Below, one piece after another: positions 27,705 through 36,140 of a DNA stretch of 64,000 nt. A program made the position numbers and the translations under genes. The stretch's first letter is position 1. Each line of letters opens with the position of its first letter. Below the pieces are notes generated by a model. It made no database searches, was not told where the DNA came from, and saw only the letters and a list, made by a program, of their open reading frames with translations. The DNA comes from JAFMPW01 sp041743085 (GTDB lineage Bacteria; Bacteroidota; Bacteroidia; Flavobacteriales; Flavobacteriaceae), in the NCBI GenBank assembly GCA_041743085.1, contig JBGTNL010000010.1:21226-85225 (forward strand), written 5' to 3'.

Positions 27705-28289
27705 TTAAAATTTATATCTGAATCCGATCACATACTGCCCTTTCCCGCCGGAAAAACTAAGGTCCATACGCTCTCTTTGGTAAGGGGTTGTAAACAAATA
27801 GGTACTTCCAATACCCAGTGCCGCACCTGCCAATATATCCCAGCCATCGTGTTTTTGGGCATTCAGCCTACTAAAGCCTGTAAAACCGGCCAGGGCATAT
27901 GCCGGAATACCATAGGCCCAGCCATACCTTCGTTGAATAAAGGAAGCTGCCTGAAAAGTGGTGCTCGTATGTCCGGAGGGAAATGCATTATCCCCGTTAT
28001 CAAAAGGTCTGGGTTTGTTAAGGGCTGCCTTTAATGCAAACGTGACACCCTGATTTAATAAGAACCCTTTCGTAAACTGCCAGGTTCCCCGGGTATCGCC
28101 GATAATCAGGGAGCTTCCCAGTGCTGAAGCGGGCATAGCGAATAACAGAACGTCCCCTGCCGTTTCTATCGCCTCGCTTTGAGCCCGTATATCAGGACCC
28201 CCAACGCATAAAAGGAAGAAGGGAAAGATATAAAAACGATGCCTATTGATGAAAAGAAACCCACTTTTGAAATATGGAAATTGGAACAT
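27705..28289 (-). CDS. PAP2-family phosphatase
   Basis: 194 aa. The start is uncertain; a secretory hydrophobic stretch ends near RAQ at residue 37. All PAP2 motifs are present: KAALNKPRP (KX6RP), PSGHTSTTF, and SRLNAQKHDGWD (SR...H). Hydrophobic helices alternate with these, consistent with an inner-membrane or periplasmic lipid phosphatase such as undecaprenyl-pyrophosphate or phosphatidic acid phosphatase. The C-terminus ends in a beta-like GQYVIGFRYKF, suggesting an outer-membrane-like tail as in many Bacteroidota PAP2 proteins. Confidence 0.88.
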   Translation of the reverse strand: MFQFPYFKSGFLFINRHRFYIFPFFLLCVGGPDIRAQSEAIETAGDVLLFAMPASALGSSLIIGDTRGTWQFTKGFLLNQGVTFALKAALNKPRPFDNGDNAFPSGHTSTTFQAASFIQRRYGWAYGIPAYALAGFTGFSRLNAQKHDGWDILAGAALGIGSTYLFTTPYQRERMDLSFSGGKGQYVIGFRYKF

Positions 28290-28468
28290 AAAATTGTTGT
28301 TTGAATTTAGAATTGATCAAAGTAGTTTTCCAAACATTCTTTTTGAGGTATTTTTTCTAGGTTCCAAGCTAAGGCCTAATTCTAAAGATATTTTAAAGTG
28401 TCGGGGCAGGAGAGTTGCACCGAAGGCCTGGTGAATATAAAAGCATTCAAAAAAGAAGAGAAGTGTTA
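28290..28468. other. Intergenic region upstream of the PAP2 gene
   Basis: On the minus strand a coding-like run without start (about 28300-28460, including FYIHQAFGATLLP) may be remnant sequence. No family is recognised. Confidence 0.3.
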
Positions 28469-28603
28469 TTAGAAGGCAGTGGTATAGCCAAGTTCCAGGG
28501 TCATGGAAAGAAAATCACCCAATGTTTCGCCAAGGGTAGTCGCAATTATCTTCATTAACCAGAAAATAAGGGTGGTCCGTGCAACTTTATTTAATTTTTC
28601 CAT
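28469..28603 (-). pseudogene. N-terminal fragment of a COG4705-type membrane protein
   Basis: 44 codons, MEKLNKVARTTLIFWLMKII then ATTLGETLGDFLSMTL, ending at TAA. The segment resembles the first helix of COG4705 membrane proteins, which contain a TLYFWIIKIL-TTLGET-type start and normally have about 250 residues with repeated helices. The remainder is missing, so this is a truncated relic. It starts 10 bp before the TonB receptor stop. Confidence 0.5.
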
Positions 28604-28612
28604 GAGCTACTT

Positions 28613-31030
28613 CTAAAATTTATACTTCAACCCTAATCTGAAAATCTGGGTTTCATAGTAGTTCTCGTACAGGATCTCAAAACCCTCACCGTTCACCTTT
28701 TGTCTTATCCCGAAATTGTTGAAAATGTCACTTGCAGAAAAAGTTAACTCGGCCCTTTTATCCCACAGGTTCTTTTTTATGCCAAGATCTATTGAGGACC
28801 TTGCCAGCTCCACCCCTTGCGGAATATTTTTACCGGAATAGTGCACTCCGGTAAGTTGTATGAGGAACTCCTTTGGCAAATTTAATTCACTGTTGATCTT
28901 GGCGTTCCATGCGTTATCCGTAGATTTTTCGATATTGAAGGGGCGTACAAAAGGAAAGAGCAACATACCCTGATAAGCGCCTATAGCGTTTGAGTACCAG
29001 TTAAGGCTACCTGACACCTTCAAGGTATTGGTAATATCCTGACTTAATAATAGCTCTATTCCCGTATTTGAAGCACTGCCGGTGTTCTGGTAAATACGGT
29101 TGACAATATTGTAATCCGGGTTGGAATCGTCTATGCTGAAAATACGCATGTATTGGTCTTTTATCAGCCGGTGATACAAGGCGGAGAATACGGAACCACT
29201 ATTCCAGGAATACCTGTGGGCTATTTCGAAGCCGTCTGTAAATTGAGGTCTCAAATAGGGATTTCCTACTTTCAGCAATTCGGGGTCGTCATACTTCGGG
29301 AAAATCCGGAGTTCGGGTTCTCCGGGACGATCTACACGGCGATTATAGAAAGCCGAAAGCTTATTGTGATCGTTCAGTTTGTAGGTAAACCGAAGGCTGG
29401 GGAAAAATTCAAAATAATCATAATTATCATTATCAGGGTAATAGGCGTTCGCCGGATCCAGGTCATAAAAAACGGCGGTCTGTTCTGCCCGTAAGCCAGC
29501 CTCTATATCATATTTTAACCGCTCCAGTACATAGTTGAAATATGCCGCATACAGATTTTCACCCCATTTAGAGAAGGTGCCTAAATTAGGATAGATGATA
29601 GAATTTGCGCCGGGGGTAATGGTATATTCAACCGGTAACCTGCGGACACGGAGTTTGGCACCGAGTTCCAATCGGCCATTTTTTAGGGGACGAATATAAT
29701 CTGCCGAGATATCGGTGGTGTTTTCAATGGCCAGAATATTGGTCATGTCCCGCCCTACCCTGACCTCCGAACTGTCGTTAAGGGAATACGTTTCATCCTC
29801 CAAGCCCTGTGTATATTGAGCGTTGGCACTTAGCGTGTGACCCGTCTGTTTAAATCTGTGCAGGTAATTTGCCGCAACACTGCTATAGCGGGTAATTTCC
29901 TCTTCCCTCCAATTGTAAAAACGGTTCCTTGTATTATTTTCAAGATCGGTAAAGGCCACCTGTGCGGTGTCAATATGCTTTTCCCTGTCATACAATCCTG
30001 AAAAGGTAAAATTGTTGTTTTCGTCCAATTCATAATCGATGCCGCCATTAAGGATAGCCCTGAACTGCCGGCGGTTTTCGGGTACCTGGGAAATGATATT
30101 CCTGCCATCATCATAATTTCGGGTAGTAAACTCATTGTTGGGAAGAGCTTCCTGAAAAATGAATTCCGACTGGAGAAAATAGTTCAGTTTTTCTTTTTTA
30201 TAATTGAAATTCACACTCGGAATAAATTTTGGATTGGATGAATAACTTCCCAGAGCTGTTCTGGTATCCGGTTTGGCCCTTCCCAAGGCGCCCAGTCCAA
30301 AGGAAAGGCCTATATCCCCATTAAAACCTGTCTGCCGTTCCTTTTTATAGATAATATTCACAATACCCGCAAAACCATTAGCATCGTATTTCGCCGAGGG
30401 ATTGTTAATTATTTCTATCTTTTCAATATTTGAGGCCGGAATGTTACTCAACCCTTTTTGGTTCCCAAAGCCGGTCAGGCTGCTCTGTTTCCCATCTATA
30501 AGCACTACTACCTTGTCGCTGCCCCGAAGTATCACTTTCCCGTCCTGGTCAAACGTCACTCCGGGCATGGTTTTCATTGCCTCGAGTACAGAACCGCCAG
30601 ATTGGGCAATATTATCCGTAAGATTGAAGGTTTTTTTATTCAGGTCGGGGTTAATGACGGCTTCTTTTGCGGTTAGTTCTACTTCTTCCAAGCTTTCCGT
30701 GGATGGGACCATCTCTATTTTACCCAGATCAAATATGGGGTTTAAGCCACCGGCAACCAGCTCTTTGCGGGTGCTTTCATAACCAATAAAAGAGAGATAT
30801 ATCTGGTATTTCCCAACAGGTATTCCAACTATTTCAAACCTTCCGTTTTCATCACTGACGGCTCCGGTAAGCAGAGCGTTATCTTCCTGCGCATGCACCG
30901 CAACATTCGCAAAGGACAATGCCTCCCCGGTGGCGCTATCTAATAGTTGCCCGGTAATTGTGATATTGCCTTGGCAATGGAGCGAAGCAAAACTGAACAG
31001 CCAAACAAGGGAAAATATTACGTACTTCAT
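28613..31030 (-). CDS. TonB-dependent outer-membrane receptor (OMP_b-brl_3 type)
   Basis: 805 aa. It has a signal peptide (residues 1-19), a carboxypeptidase-regulatory-like beta-sandwich at about 22-105 (GQLLDSATGEALSFANVAV), a plug domain at about 120-225 (IEKIEIINNPSAKYDANG), and a long C-terminal barrel ending in Phe (FRLGLKYKF). This class is more common next to two-component genes than to SusD, and no SusD lies here. The downstream kinase/regulator pair on the same strand suggests regulated uptake, perhaps of a metal complex or peptide. The ligand is unknown. Confidence 0.92.
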   Translation of the reverse strand: MKYVIFSLVWLFSFASLHCQGNITITGQLLDSATGEALSFANVAVHAQEDNALLTGAVSDENGRFEIVGIPVGKYQIYLSFIGYESTRKELVAGGLNPIFDLGKIEMVPSTESLEEVELTAKEAVINPDLNKKTFNLTDNIAQSGGSVLEAMKTMPGVTFDQDGKVILRGSDKVVVLIDGKQSSLTGFGNQKGLSNIPASNIEKIEIINNPSAKYDANGFAGIVNIIYKKERQTGFNGDIGLSFGLGALGRAKPDTRTALGSYSSNPKFIPSVNFNYKKEKLNYFLQSEFIFQEALPNNEFTTRNYDDGRNIISQVPENRRQFRAILNGGIDYELDENNNFTFSGLYDREKHIDTAQVAFTDLENNTRNRFYNWREEEITRYSSVAANYLHRFKQTGHTLSANAQYTQGLEDETYSLNDSSEVRVGRDMTNILAIENTTDISADYIRPLKNGRLELGAKLRVRRLPVEYTITPGANSIIYPNLGTFSKWGENLYAAYFNYVLERLKYDIEAGLRAEQTAVFYDLDPANAYYPDNDNYDYFEFFPSLRFTYKLNDHNKLSAFYNRRVDRPGEPELRIFPKYDDPELLKVGNPYLRPQFTDGFEIAHRYSWNSGSVFSALYHRLIKDQYMRIFSIDDSNPDYNIVNRIYQNTGSASNTGIELLLSQDITNTLKVSGSLNWYSNAIGAYQGMLLFPFVRPFNIEKSTDNAWNAKINSELNLPKEFLIQLTGVHYSGKNIPQGVELARSSIDLGIKKNLWDKRAELTFSASDIFNNFGIRQKVNGEGFEILYENYYETQIFRLGLKYKF

Positions 31031-31121
31031 TATGCATTTCTAATAAAGGGACAAAGTTGTTTGCAGCAGCATAGGTGACCTAAAGAAATCTGGTTTGGGG
31101 TATTTATCGTTCATACAAAAA

Positions 31122-32378
31122 TCAAATAAACTTAATCTCGAATATGTGCCATCCCTCCTTGTAATCGTATGAAATCTTGTAACCGTACAAATCACAAATT
31201 TTCTTTACAATGGCAAGTCCCAGCCCGGTAGAATTTGTTTTGGACGACTCCCTGTAAAATCGACTGTACAGTTGATCAGGATGTTTTATGGCCTCTTCAC
31301 CCTGATTTGTAATGGTCAGCGTTCTACCTTCCGCCCGTATTTTGATTGCTTCCCGGGTTTTGGTATGTTTTATGGCGTTTGAAATGAGGTTACTGCAAAG
31401 GATCTCCGCAAGGTATGGATCCATACTTACAATTATTTCGTTGTGGCTGGCATACTCAATGGAAACCGGGAACGGTTCGCTAAAGTTTTGAACACTATCT
31501 TTAACCAAATTAGTGATACGTACCTTTTCTACATTTCCAAATTGCCGGTTGTCTATTTTGGTCAAAAGGGTCAGTCGCTTGTTTAGCTGGGTAAGTCGTT
31601 TAATATCCTTTTGGATGGAGGTAAATTGTTCGTACTGATTTTCATTGAGGGTGTTCTCATTGATCACATTTTCAATTTTTGCCTGTATGATTGCGAGTGG
31701 GGTCTGCATTTCATGCGAAACATCCTCGGTAAACTGCTTCAGGTTCTTATAGTCCGATCTCACCTTTTCGGTCAGGGTGATTATCTCCTTGTTAAGTTCT
31801 GTAAATTCAAGAATGTCGCTGTCCAACAGTTGTATCTCCTTTTCTGAGGCCAACGAAAACCGCTTCATTTGTTCGAGATTTTTAAAAAAAGGATCCCAGA
31901 TTTTCTTATTTATAGCTCTATTGAAGTAGAACAAAGAAATAAATACCAAAAAAATTATGATCAGGTAGGAAATCACAATGGCTATTAAAATATCTTCCGA
32001 CTCAACTATCAGATTGCGGACAGTTATCCTATATATTTTGCCTTGTATGTTTTTATATGTGGTAAGTTCCCTGAAATCTTCCATTTCGTCCTGCGACGGA
32101 TCAAAGAGAACAGTATCTTTTAATATCTCCGGGCCAGGGGCAGCTACACTTTCGATCTCCACAATAGGAGGCAAGGTATAGGGCGGTCCTTTCTCCTTCA
32201 GGACACTTTCAATCCGGGCCTCCGTGGAATACAGTTCCTCTTCTACTTCTTCCTGTAACAATCCCCTTACATAAAAATAAAGTATCACGGTACTTACCAG
32301 CATCAGGATAGCACTTATCCAAAGAAAATTTCGGGAAGTTCTAGTCAGGAGTCTTGCCTTTTTACTTCGCTCTACCAC
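31122..32378 (-). CDS. Sensor histidine kinase
   Basis: 418 aa. Two transmembrane segments (about 17-36 and 137-158) bracket a short periplasmic sensor. A linker, HisKA with the phospho-accepting His in VSHEMQTPLAI, and an ATPase with the N box NLISNAIKHTK and G box STGLGLAIVKKI follow. It starts 2 bp after the response-regulator stop, so the pair is one operon (regulator first). The TonB receptor lies 91 bp downstream and is the obvious candidate target. Confidence 0.93.
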   Translation of the reverse strand: MVERSKKARLLTRTSRNFLWISAILMLVSTVILYFYVRGLLQEEVEEELYSTEARIESVLKEKGPPYTLPPIVEIESVAAPGPEILKDTVLFDPSQDEMEDFRELTTYKNIQGKIYRITVRNLIVESEDILIAIVISYLIIIFLVFISLFYFNRAINKKIWDPFFKNLEQMKRFSLASEKEIQLLDSDILEFTELNKEIITLTEKVRSDYKNLKQFTEDVSHEMQTPLAIIQAKIENVINENTLNENQYEQFTSIQKDIKRLTQLNKRLTLLTKIDNRQFGNVEKVRITNLVKDSVQNFSEPFPVSIEYASHNEIIVSMDPYLAEILCSNLISNAIKHTKTREAIKIRAEGRTLTITNQGEEAIKHPDQLYSRFYRESSKTNSTGLGLAIVKKICDLYGYKISYDYKEGWHIFEIKFI

Positions 32379-32380
32379 CC

Positions 32381-33055
32381 TTAGTCTTCAATAAATTTAT
32401 ACCCGCTTCCATATGCCGTTTTTATATAACTGGCGCCTTCCTTTGTCAACTTTTTACGCAGGTTATTTATATGAACATAGATAAAGTCGAAATTATCGAG
32501 CAAATCACTGTCGTCCCCCCACAAATGCTCGGCAATAATTTCCTTTGAAAGCACCCTTCCCTTGTTGGTAATAAAAAACAGAAGCAAGTCGTATTCCTTC
32601 CTGGTCAGAGCGATCAAAGTGTCATTGGAATATACGGTTCTGGATTTGGTGTCTATTTTTATTTCATTAAAAATAATCATCTCATCCCCTCCAAATTTAC
32701 CTCGTCTAAGCACGGCCTTAATTCTCGAATTCAGTTCTGCCAAATGGAAAGGCTTTGTAATATAATCATCCGCGCCTAAATCCAATCCTTCAAGTTTATC
32801 GGTTAAAGAATTATTGGCGGATATGATAACGACTCCCGCCCTTTTTCTCTCGTTTTTAATGGTTTTCAAAACGTCTAAACCGCTTCCGGTCAGGAGGTTT
32901 ATATCTAGTACAATGACATCGTAATCATACAAGGAAACTTTATATGTTGCCTCTTCAAAGTCCGATGCGGTCTCACATACATTTCCATCCTTCTCCAAAT
33001 ACGTACAAATGGAATGTTGTAAGGCAATTTCATCTTCTGCTATTAAAATTTTCAT
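32381..33055 (-). CDS. OmpR-family response regulator
   Basis: 224 aa. Receiver domain with the acidic pair ED at 7-8, phospho-accepting Asp51 (VIVLDINLL) and Lys in ITKPF. A winged-helix Trans_reg_C domain occupies about residues 128-222 (LTRKEYDLLLFF, VYVHINNLRKKL-type recognition region). It is the cognate partner of the adjacent kinase, and together they likely control the TonB-dependent receptor gene. Confidence 0.94.
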   Translation of the reverse strand: MKILIAEDEIALQHSICTYLEKDGNVCETASDFEEATYKVSLYDYDVIVLDINLLTGSGLDVLKTIKNERKRAGVVIISANNSLTDKLEGLDLGADDYITKPFHLAELNSRIKAVLRRGKFGGDEMIIFNEIKIDTKSRTVYSNDTLIALTRKEYDLLLFFITNKGRVLSKEIIAEHLWGDDSDLLDNFDFIYVHINNLRKKLTKEGASYIKTAYGSGYKFIED

Positions 33056-33242
33056 TAGTTGGAATAAGCCGTAAAAATACCTGAGGAATCTTAAATCTTT
33101 CTAAAGACCAGAAGGTAATAAATATGTGATCAATATCGGACATTTGCCAAAACGAACTTTAAAATAATCCGAAAACACACTATTTAAGGTTAAGCCAGTG
33201 GGCCTGGTCAGAAAATGTGTTCTTTTTCAATTTCATACCCAC

Positions 33243-33662
33243 TTACCGGGCTAGCAATGACTTTTTGTCGATCTGTTTCAAAATATCCTCCAGCATCTCC
33301 ACCTGAACCTGCTGCATGTTCAATAGCTCCTGCTGTTGGTGTATTATTAAATGGTCCACTTTTTCATGCAAGGTCCGTATTTCCAACTCAGCCTTCAGGT
33401 TTACCATATCATCCTGTTTGGCGCGTTCCCGATCCTTTTCCCCCTGTCGGTTCTGGCTCATCATAATAACGGGTGCCTGTAAGGCTGCCAAGTATTTTTG
33501 ACGATATACAGCCAGTTCGGACGTGGAAATAACATTTTTCTTACTAAATCCAAGGTGTTCTTTTAAGATAACATCAAAAATAGATTTGCTAATGGTCTTG
33601 CCATTAACCTGCTCACTGATGGGGAATTCTTTCCGGGAAATGCTGCTGATAAATGTTTTCAT
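33243..33662 (-). CDS. DUF1003 protein lacking its transmembrane region
   Basis: 139 aa from ATG 33662. Residues 1-57 match the soluble N-terminal part of Bacteroidota DUF1003 proteins (KEFPISEQVNGKTI, ending VYRQKYL). Then LQAPVIMMSQNRQ follows at once, which in the family lies at the end of the second transmembrane helix. The intervening 80-100 residues, including both helices, are missing without loss of frame. The C-terminal cytosolic helix (LEIRTLHEKVDHLI) is intact. It is probably a functional null or a soluble derivative. Confidence 0.7.
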   Translation of the reverse strand: MKTFISSISRKEFPISEQVNGKTISKSIFDVILKEHLGFSKKNVISTSELAVYRQKYLAALQAPVIMMSQNRQGEKDRERAKQDDMVNLKAELEIRTLHEKVDHLIIHQQQELLNMQQVQVEMLEDILKQIDKKSLLAR

Positions 33663-33838
33663 TTTCTGAGGTAATTTATACATTTTGAAAGATCGGATAA
33701 ATCCTGAATTTACTGACAAACTGCGGGATCCTCAACGCATAGGGGATTTGATCAAAGCTAATTCTAAAAACTACTATTCAGACAATTTTGTTTTTTTGAA
33801 ATCAGTTAAGGAATTTGGAAAAAGGAAAGATTTGGCAA

Positions 33839-33867
33839 TTTGTTAACAGTTATTAGAACTAACTTTG
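33839..33867 (+). promoter_or_regulatory. Textbook Bacteroidota promoter
   Basis: TTTG at 33839-33842 and TAACTTTG at 33860-33867 are 17 bp apart, matching both consensus elements exactly. A start codon lies 20 bases downstream at 33888. Confidence 0.75.
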
Positions 33868-33887
33868 TTCTCTGTTCACAACATAGA

Positions 33888-34238
33888 ATGACTTCGGCTT
33901 TCATAGCATACCTGTTGTTGCTTTTTCATCATTTTGGTGCCATCACTGCCTTGCACTCCGATACCTCTTCAAAGGTTATTTTTTCGGATATCAGATCCGA
34001 GACCATCCAAAATGACAGAGGGGTGGTCTATTCCAATGCCGTACACTACTCTGAGAATTGTCTTCAGGTTTTAGAACAAGAATATTCAGCTCAAGGATAT
34101 AACGATCTTTTCAGCAAGTCGGATAATCCTAAAATCGTTGATGACAGTACTACATTACTATACCTGGATCAGCGACAATTCATTTTCCCAGGTTTATCCT
34201 CTAGAGTTATTATCTATCCCTTTCATTCGTTTCCCTGA
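33888..34238 (+). CDS. Small secreted protein, unrecognised
   Basis: 116 aa from ATG 33888, just after a perfect promoter. The start looks like a signal peptide (AFIAYLLLLFHHFGAITA). The mature part (ETIQNDRGVVYSNAVHYSEN, NDLFSKSDNPKIVDDST) has no recognised domain. The promoter supports a real gene, but the amino-acid pattern toward the end is weak and the protein may be truncated. Confidence 0.45.
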   Translation: MTSAFIAYLLLLFHHFGAITALHSDTSSKVIFSDIRSETIQNDRGVVYSNAVHYSENCLQVLEQEYSAQGYNDLFSKSDNPKIVDDSTTLLYLDQRQFIFPGLSSRVIIYPFHSFP

Positions 34239-34592
34239 CCGTATGGGCGCAATTCTACCGAGAATTTACGGTGCTCTGTTTGAGCTAAGAAAACAATTCG
34301 TTGAAGGGTTGAATTTTCTGGTAGCTGGCCGTGTGATGTGTTTATTCTTTGGAAGTATGGATGAGATTCATAAAACTACTGTTCACTATAGCCCTTAACT
34401 ATCAACCATTTTAAGCTATATGGTGAACTTCTACGAAACCCAAGGATTGAGCCCATCATTTTGCTAAGACTGATTTCAAATATACTTTTGCGGATAACTC
34501 TTTGGGCTAAGTAAATAGGTAGCGACGCTATAAAAAGATCGGCTTTGCCTGACCTAATTATTTGCCCGTTTTGGCTATCATTTATTTGAACT
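34239..34592. other. Gene-poor stretch
   Basis: No credible ORF or repeat was seen on either strand. The sequence looks AT-rich by eye compared with the flanks. Confidence 0.35.
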
Positions 34593-34881
34593 TTACTTTA
34601 AATGTCTCATAAAATCCATTCTTCCACTTAAGACCCTAACAATAAATATCCCTTCCTCAATTTGGTGATAAAATATTACATGCGCTTTAAAACGGTATCG
34701 AAGCAACATTTGGTCTTTCACAGGAAAGTATCGTCGGCCTAGCTCAGGATTTTGGGTAATTTCTTCAAGTAGTCGTTTCAGGCCATTTGCATATTTAAGG
34801 GATTGCGCTTCTCCAAACTTTTCAATGGTAAATTTAGCAATGTCCTTAATGGAATGCTGAGTTAGAGAATAGCGTGATCAT
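34593..34881 (-). pseudogene. ParE/RelE-type toxin gene with a broken 5' end
   Basis: A 90-codon frame reads like ParE: SLTQHSIKDIAKFTIEKFGE, LLEEITQNPELGRRYFP, MLLRYRFKAHVIFYHQ, IFIVRVLSGRMDF. Its frame has no start codon: a TGA lies just before SRYSLTQ, and the nearest ATG (34881) is in another frame and gives only 11 codons. A 1-2 base indel at the start explains this. No antitoxin gene is seen upstream. I read it as an inactivated toxin gene. Confidence 0.65.
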
Positions 34882-34967
34882 TTACAATTAGATAACAGAA
34901 GATTAAGATTAATATCACTATAAAGTCATGTTAAAATGCGAATCTTTGAAAATGACAATACGATTCC

Positions 34968-35101
34968 CCGTTATTGTACCGGTATTTTTAAAAAGTGTCA
35001 TAATCTAAGTTTTTGTCACCTTGAGCACAGCCGAAAGCCCGTCAAAAACATCTCGACTGCGCTCGATGTGACCGATAAATCAGAAACTGGTACAATAACG
35101 G
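34968..35101. mobile_element. MITE-like nested inverted repeat
   Basis: The outer ends are a perfect 13-bp inverted repeat (CCGTTATTGTACC at 34968-34980, GGTACAATAACGG at 35089-35101). Inside is a second pair of about 20 bp (35015-35034 and 35053-35072, GTCACCTTGAGC... versus ...GATGTGAC), about 80% complementary. No ORF is inside. It is either a miniature transposable element or a strongly folding intergenic repeat. Confidence 0.6.
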
Positions 35102-35252
35102 ATATGCAAAAAATGACAATCATCAATTGAATGAAATTAAGATTGATTAAGCCAGCAATGATGCTAATAAATTTGTCTATTCCTCTTCTAAGAACCTACT
35201 ATTCACCTCTGAAATTTAGGAAGATTCGAAAGAAAATCCCAGTAACTTTTAC

Positions 35253-36110
35253 ATGAAAAAAAGAAACGTCGACATTGTTGTGATCTCCGATGTGCACTTA
35301 GGCACCTATGGATGTCACGCCAAAGAGCTCTTGAAGTACTTGAGATCCATTAAACCCAGAAAGGTGGTACTGAATGGGGACATCATAGACATATGGCAAT
35401 TTAACAAGCGCTATTGGCCAAGTTCACACATGAAGGTGATTAAATATCTTATGAATTCTATAGTAAAAGGTGTGAAGGTCTACTACGTTACGGGCAATCA
35501 CGATGAAATGCTTAGGAAATTTGTCGGATTTAAATTAGGCACATTTAGGATTGTGAACAGAGTGTTGTTATCGGTGAATGGCAAAAGAACATGGATCTTT
35601 CACGGCGATGTATTCGATGTTACGATGCAACATTCCAAATGGATCGCTAAAATGGGAGCAGTTGGTTATGACCTATTAATACTGCTCAACAGGGTTGTGA
35701 ATTACTTAAGTGTAAAAACTGGACATGGGCCAATTTCCATGTCAAAAAGAATAAAAAGCAGTGTAAAATCTGCTGTAAAATTCATTAACACCTTTGAGAA
35801 GACTGTTGCAGAGATTGCTATAGAAAACAATTATGACTATGTTGTATGCGGACACATTCATCAACCAGAGATAAGGGAAATAGAGTCGGTTAAAGGTTCA
35901 ATCGTCTACATGAATTCAGGTGATTGGATTGAAAACCTTACTGCCCTGGAATATTACAAAGGCCAGTGGAAGCTGTACAGGTATGAGGACTTGAAAGTTA
36001 AAAATCAGAGAGAACCTTATTCTTCAAGAGAATATGTCTTGAAAAACAATGAGCTCTTTCAGAGCCTCGTCCGTGAATTTGAAATGGGAAACTTAGCGAA
36101 GGGTAAATAA
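35253..36110 (+). CDS. UDP-2,3-diacylglucosamine diphosphatase-like metallophosphoesterase
   Basis: 285 aa of the LpxH/calcineurin-like type. All metal-binding blocks are visible: SDVHLG, NGDIID, TGNHDE, FHGDVFD and GHIHQPE. LpxH hydrolyses UDP-diacylglucosamine in lipid A synthesis, but Bacteroidota often carry several such paralogues, and this one stands beside a glycosyltransferase and a GH1 gene. A role in glycolipid or polysaccharide metabolism is equally possible. It is the first gene of a three-gene operon. Confidence 0.85.
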   Translation: MKKRNVDIVVISDVHLGTYGCHAKELLKYLRSIKPRKVVLNGDIIDIWQFNKRYWPSSHMKVIKYLMNSIVKGVKVYYVTGNHDEMLRKFVGFKLGTFRIVNRVLLSVNGKRTWIFHGDVFDVTMQHSKWIAKMGAVGYDLLILLNRVVNYLSVKTGHGPISMSKRIKSSVKSAVKFINTFEKTVAEIAIENNYDYVVCGHIHQPEIREIESVKGSIVYMNSGDWIENLTALEYYKGQWKLYRYEDLKVKNQREPYSSREYVLKNNELFQSLVREFEMGNLAKGK

Positions 36111-36140
36111 TTATACCCCACCCCGCTAAGAAAGAAAATA

